A stretch of DNA of 64,000 bases from Xiphydria camelus. Taxonomy: Eukaryota > Arthropoda > Insecta > Hymenoptera > Xiphydriidae. Where the stretch lies: assembly GCA_963678675.1 (NCBI GenBank), contig OY783194.1, forward strand, positions 28,002,278 through 28,066,277, read 5' to 3'. The position numbers and the translations under genes were made by a program. Position 1 is the stretch's first letter. Every line of letters begins with the position of its first letter. The notes under the pieces were generated by a model. It ran no database searches. It had not been told where the DNA came from and saw only the letters and a list, made by a program, of their open reading frames with translations. Shown piece by piece: positions 63,701-64,000 of the stretch.

Positions 63701-64000
63701 TACAGAAAATGCGATTTTTCGCAAAAATCGAAATCTCTGGAATCGAATTCTCGACCATCCTATCTTATGTATTTTTTCGCGCTGATTACGAAAATGATAG
63801 ATTTATTGAGGAAATCTCAACGGAACACCGAGATATCGATGATTTCTTGCGGGAAAAAAAATGTCTTTATACACAAAATCAGCGTTATTTCATATTTCCT
63901 TTGAGATATCGACCAAATAACCGTGTTTTTCGGAATCAGCGTAAAAAAATACATCGGATAGGGTGGTCGAGATTCCAATTCCGAAGATTTTCATTTTTCG
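60750..64000 (+). repeat. Divergent tail monomers
   Basis: Units are phased at 60750, 61083, 61416, 61749, 62082, 62415, 62747, 63080 and 63413, plus a truncated one. They carry changes that are rare or absent elsewhere: CTCTGTAATCG near 61481, ACCTTAGAG and ACCTTAGGG at the hairpin, TTCTTTAAGG, AAATCGCAACGG, AACTGTGC and CGGATTGGG. The density of private changes rises rightwards to about 63680. No HOR is evident. Confidence 0.82.
63660..63700 (+). repeat. 72-bp deletion junction between monomers
   Basis: GGAATCAGCAT passes directly into TTCTGTAAGG near 63681. The 72 bp normally between them, covering the GGTCGAGATTCC block to TTGACAA, are missing, so this inter-hairpin interval is 261 bp instead of 333. 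The breakpoint shows about 2 bp of shared sequence (AT). It is the only copy in the window. Confidence 0.85.

Larger units (their letters stand above)
1..64000 (+). repeat. Satellite DNA array, ~333-bp monomer, ~192 copies
   Basis: The same unit recurs without interruption through the window. Taking the TTGACAAT word as phase marker, it falls at 82, 415, 746, 1079, 1411 and so on to 63413, and the spacing is 333 in most intervals. Exceptions are 331, 332, 334, 304, 328 and 431, plus one 261-bp step near the end measured at the hairpin. Most monomers differ from the consensus at only a handful of positions. All copies have the same orientation and no foreign sequence interrupts them. The consensus is about 35% G+C. 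Arrays like this are typical of eukaryotic heterochromatin; a centromeric or pericentromeric role is inference. Both window ends lie inside a monomer, so the true array is longer. I do not recognise the family or species. Confidence 0.98.

Noticed and set aside
1..64000. CRISPR array
   Set aside because: Repeats are ~333 bp and contiguous with no unique spacers, and no cas genes are present.
1..64000. Viral or plasmid concatemer
   Set aside because: The 333-bp unit has no replication or capsid gene, and the HOR structure reflects long-term unequal exchange rather than rolling-circle concatenation of one genome.
1..64000. Telomeric or rDNA repeat
   Set aside because: There is no short G-rich telomere motif and no recognisable rRNA segment in the monomer.

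Overview
The whole 64,000-base window is one uninterrupted satellite DNA array. A roughly 333-bp monomer, about 35% G+C by hand count, repeats head to tail about 192 times from base 1 to base 64000, always in the same orientation. The window opens and closes inside a monomer, so the array runs on at both ends. I see no protein-coding gene, tRNA, rRNA, transposon or unique-sequence island. A uniform, higher-order-organised array of this size points to eukaryotic heterochromatin (centromeric, pericentromeric or subtelomeric). The lack of CpG depletion (about two-fold CpG excess) and the AT-rich composition suit an invertebrate such as a nematode or insect, but the species cannot be fixed from sequence alone.

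Each monomer is built as an inverted duplication. Two half-units of about 165 and 168 bp face each other around two symmetry axes. Axis A is a near-perfect GC-richer hairpin (TGTAAGGTC GG GACCTTACA core). Axis B is an A/T hairpin (AAAATATTTT). The arms match at roughly 70-75% by hand alignment. The array is therefore also an alternating array of inverted, nucleosome-sized units. Most differences between monomers lie at or beside these two axes (spacer length, spacer inversion, hairpin deletion, A/T-tract alleles), while the arms are nearly invariant.

Layout. (1) 1-745: two edge monomers. (2) 746-8731: a 12-monomer, 3,993-bp higher-order repeat (HOR) present twice in tandem, sharing all private variants I checked. 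(3) 8732-51699: a mosaic region built from a small set of marked monomers. The markers are a 29-bp hairpin deletion, a GGG spacer, a CTCGAG variant and a GATATATTG variant. They form a 9-mer of 2,969 bp (two matching copies), a 5-mer of 1,666 bp (three copies) and many shuffled derivatives with visible recombinant monomers. (4) 51700-60749: a second HOR family marked by a 431-bp monomer carrying a 98-bp internal partial duplication, with copies of 4,094 and 3,428 bp. (5) 60750-64000: a more divergent tail with private substitutions and a 72-bp deletion.

Long open frames (up to about 1,380 codons) exist only because 333 is a multiple of three and one frame of the monomer lacks stops. Common indel variants of -29, +98, -5, +1 and -1 all break that frame, so I do not call any CDS. 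The most noteworthy content is structural: a dyad-symmetric satellite whose diversity is focused on its hairpin tips and which is homogenised by unequal exchange. All counts and identities are by eye and should be recomputed.
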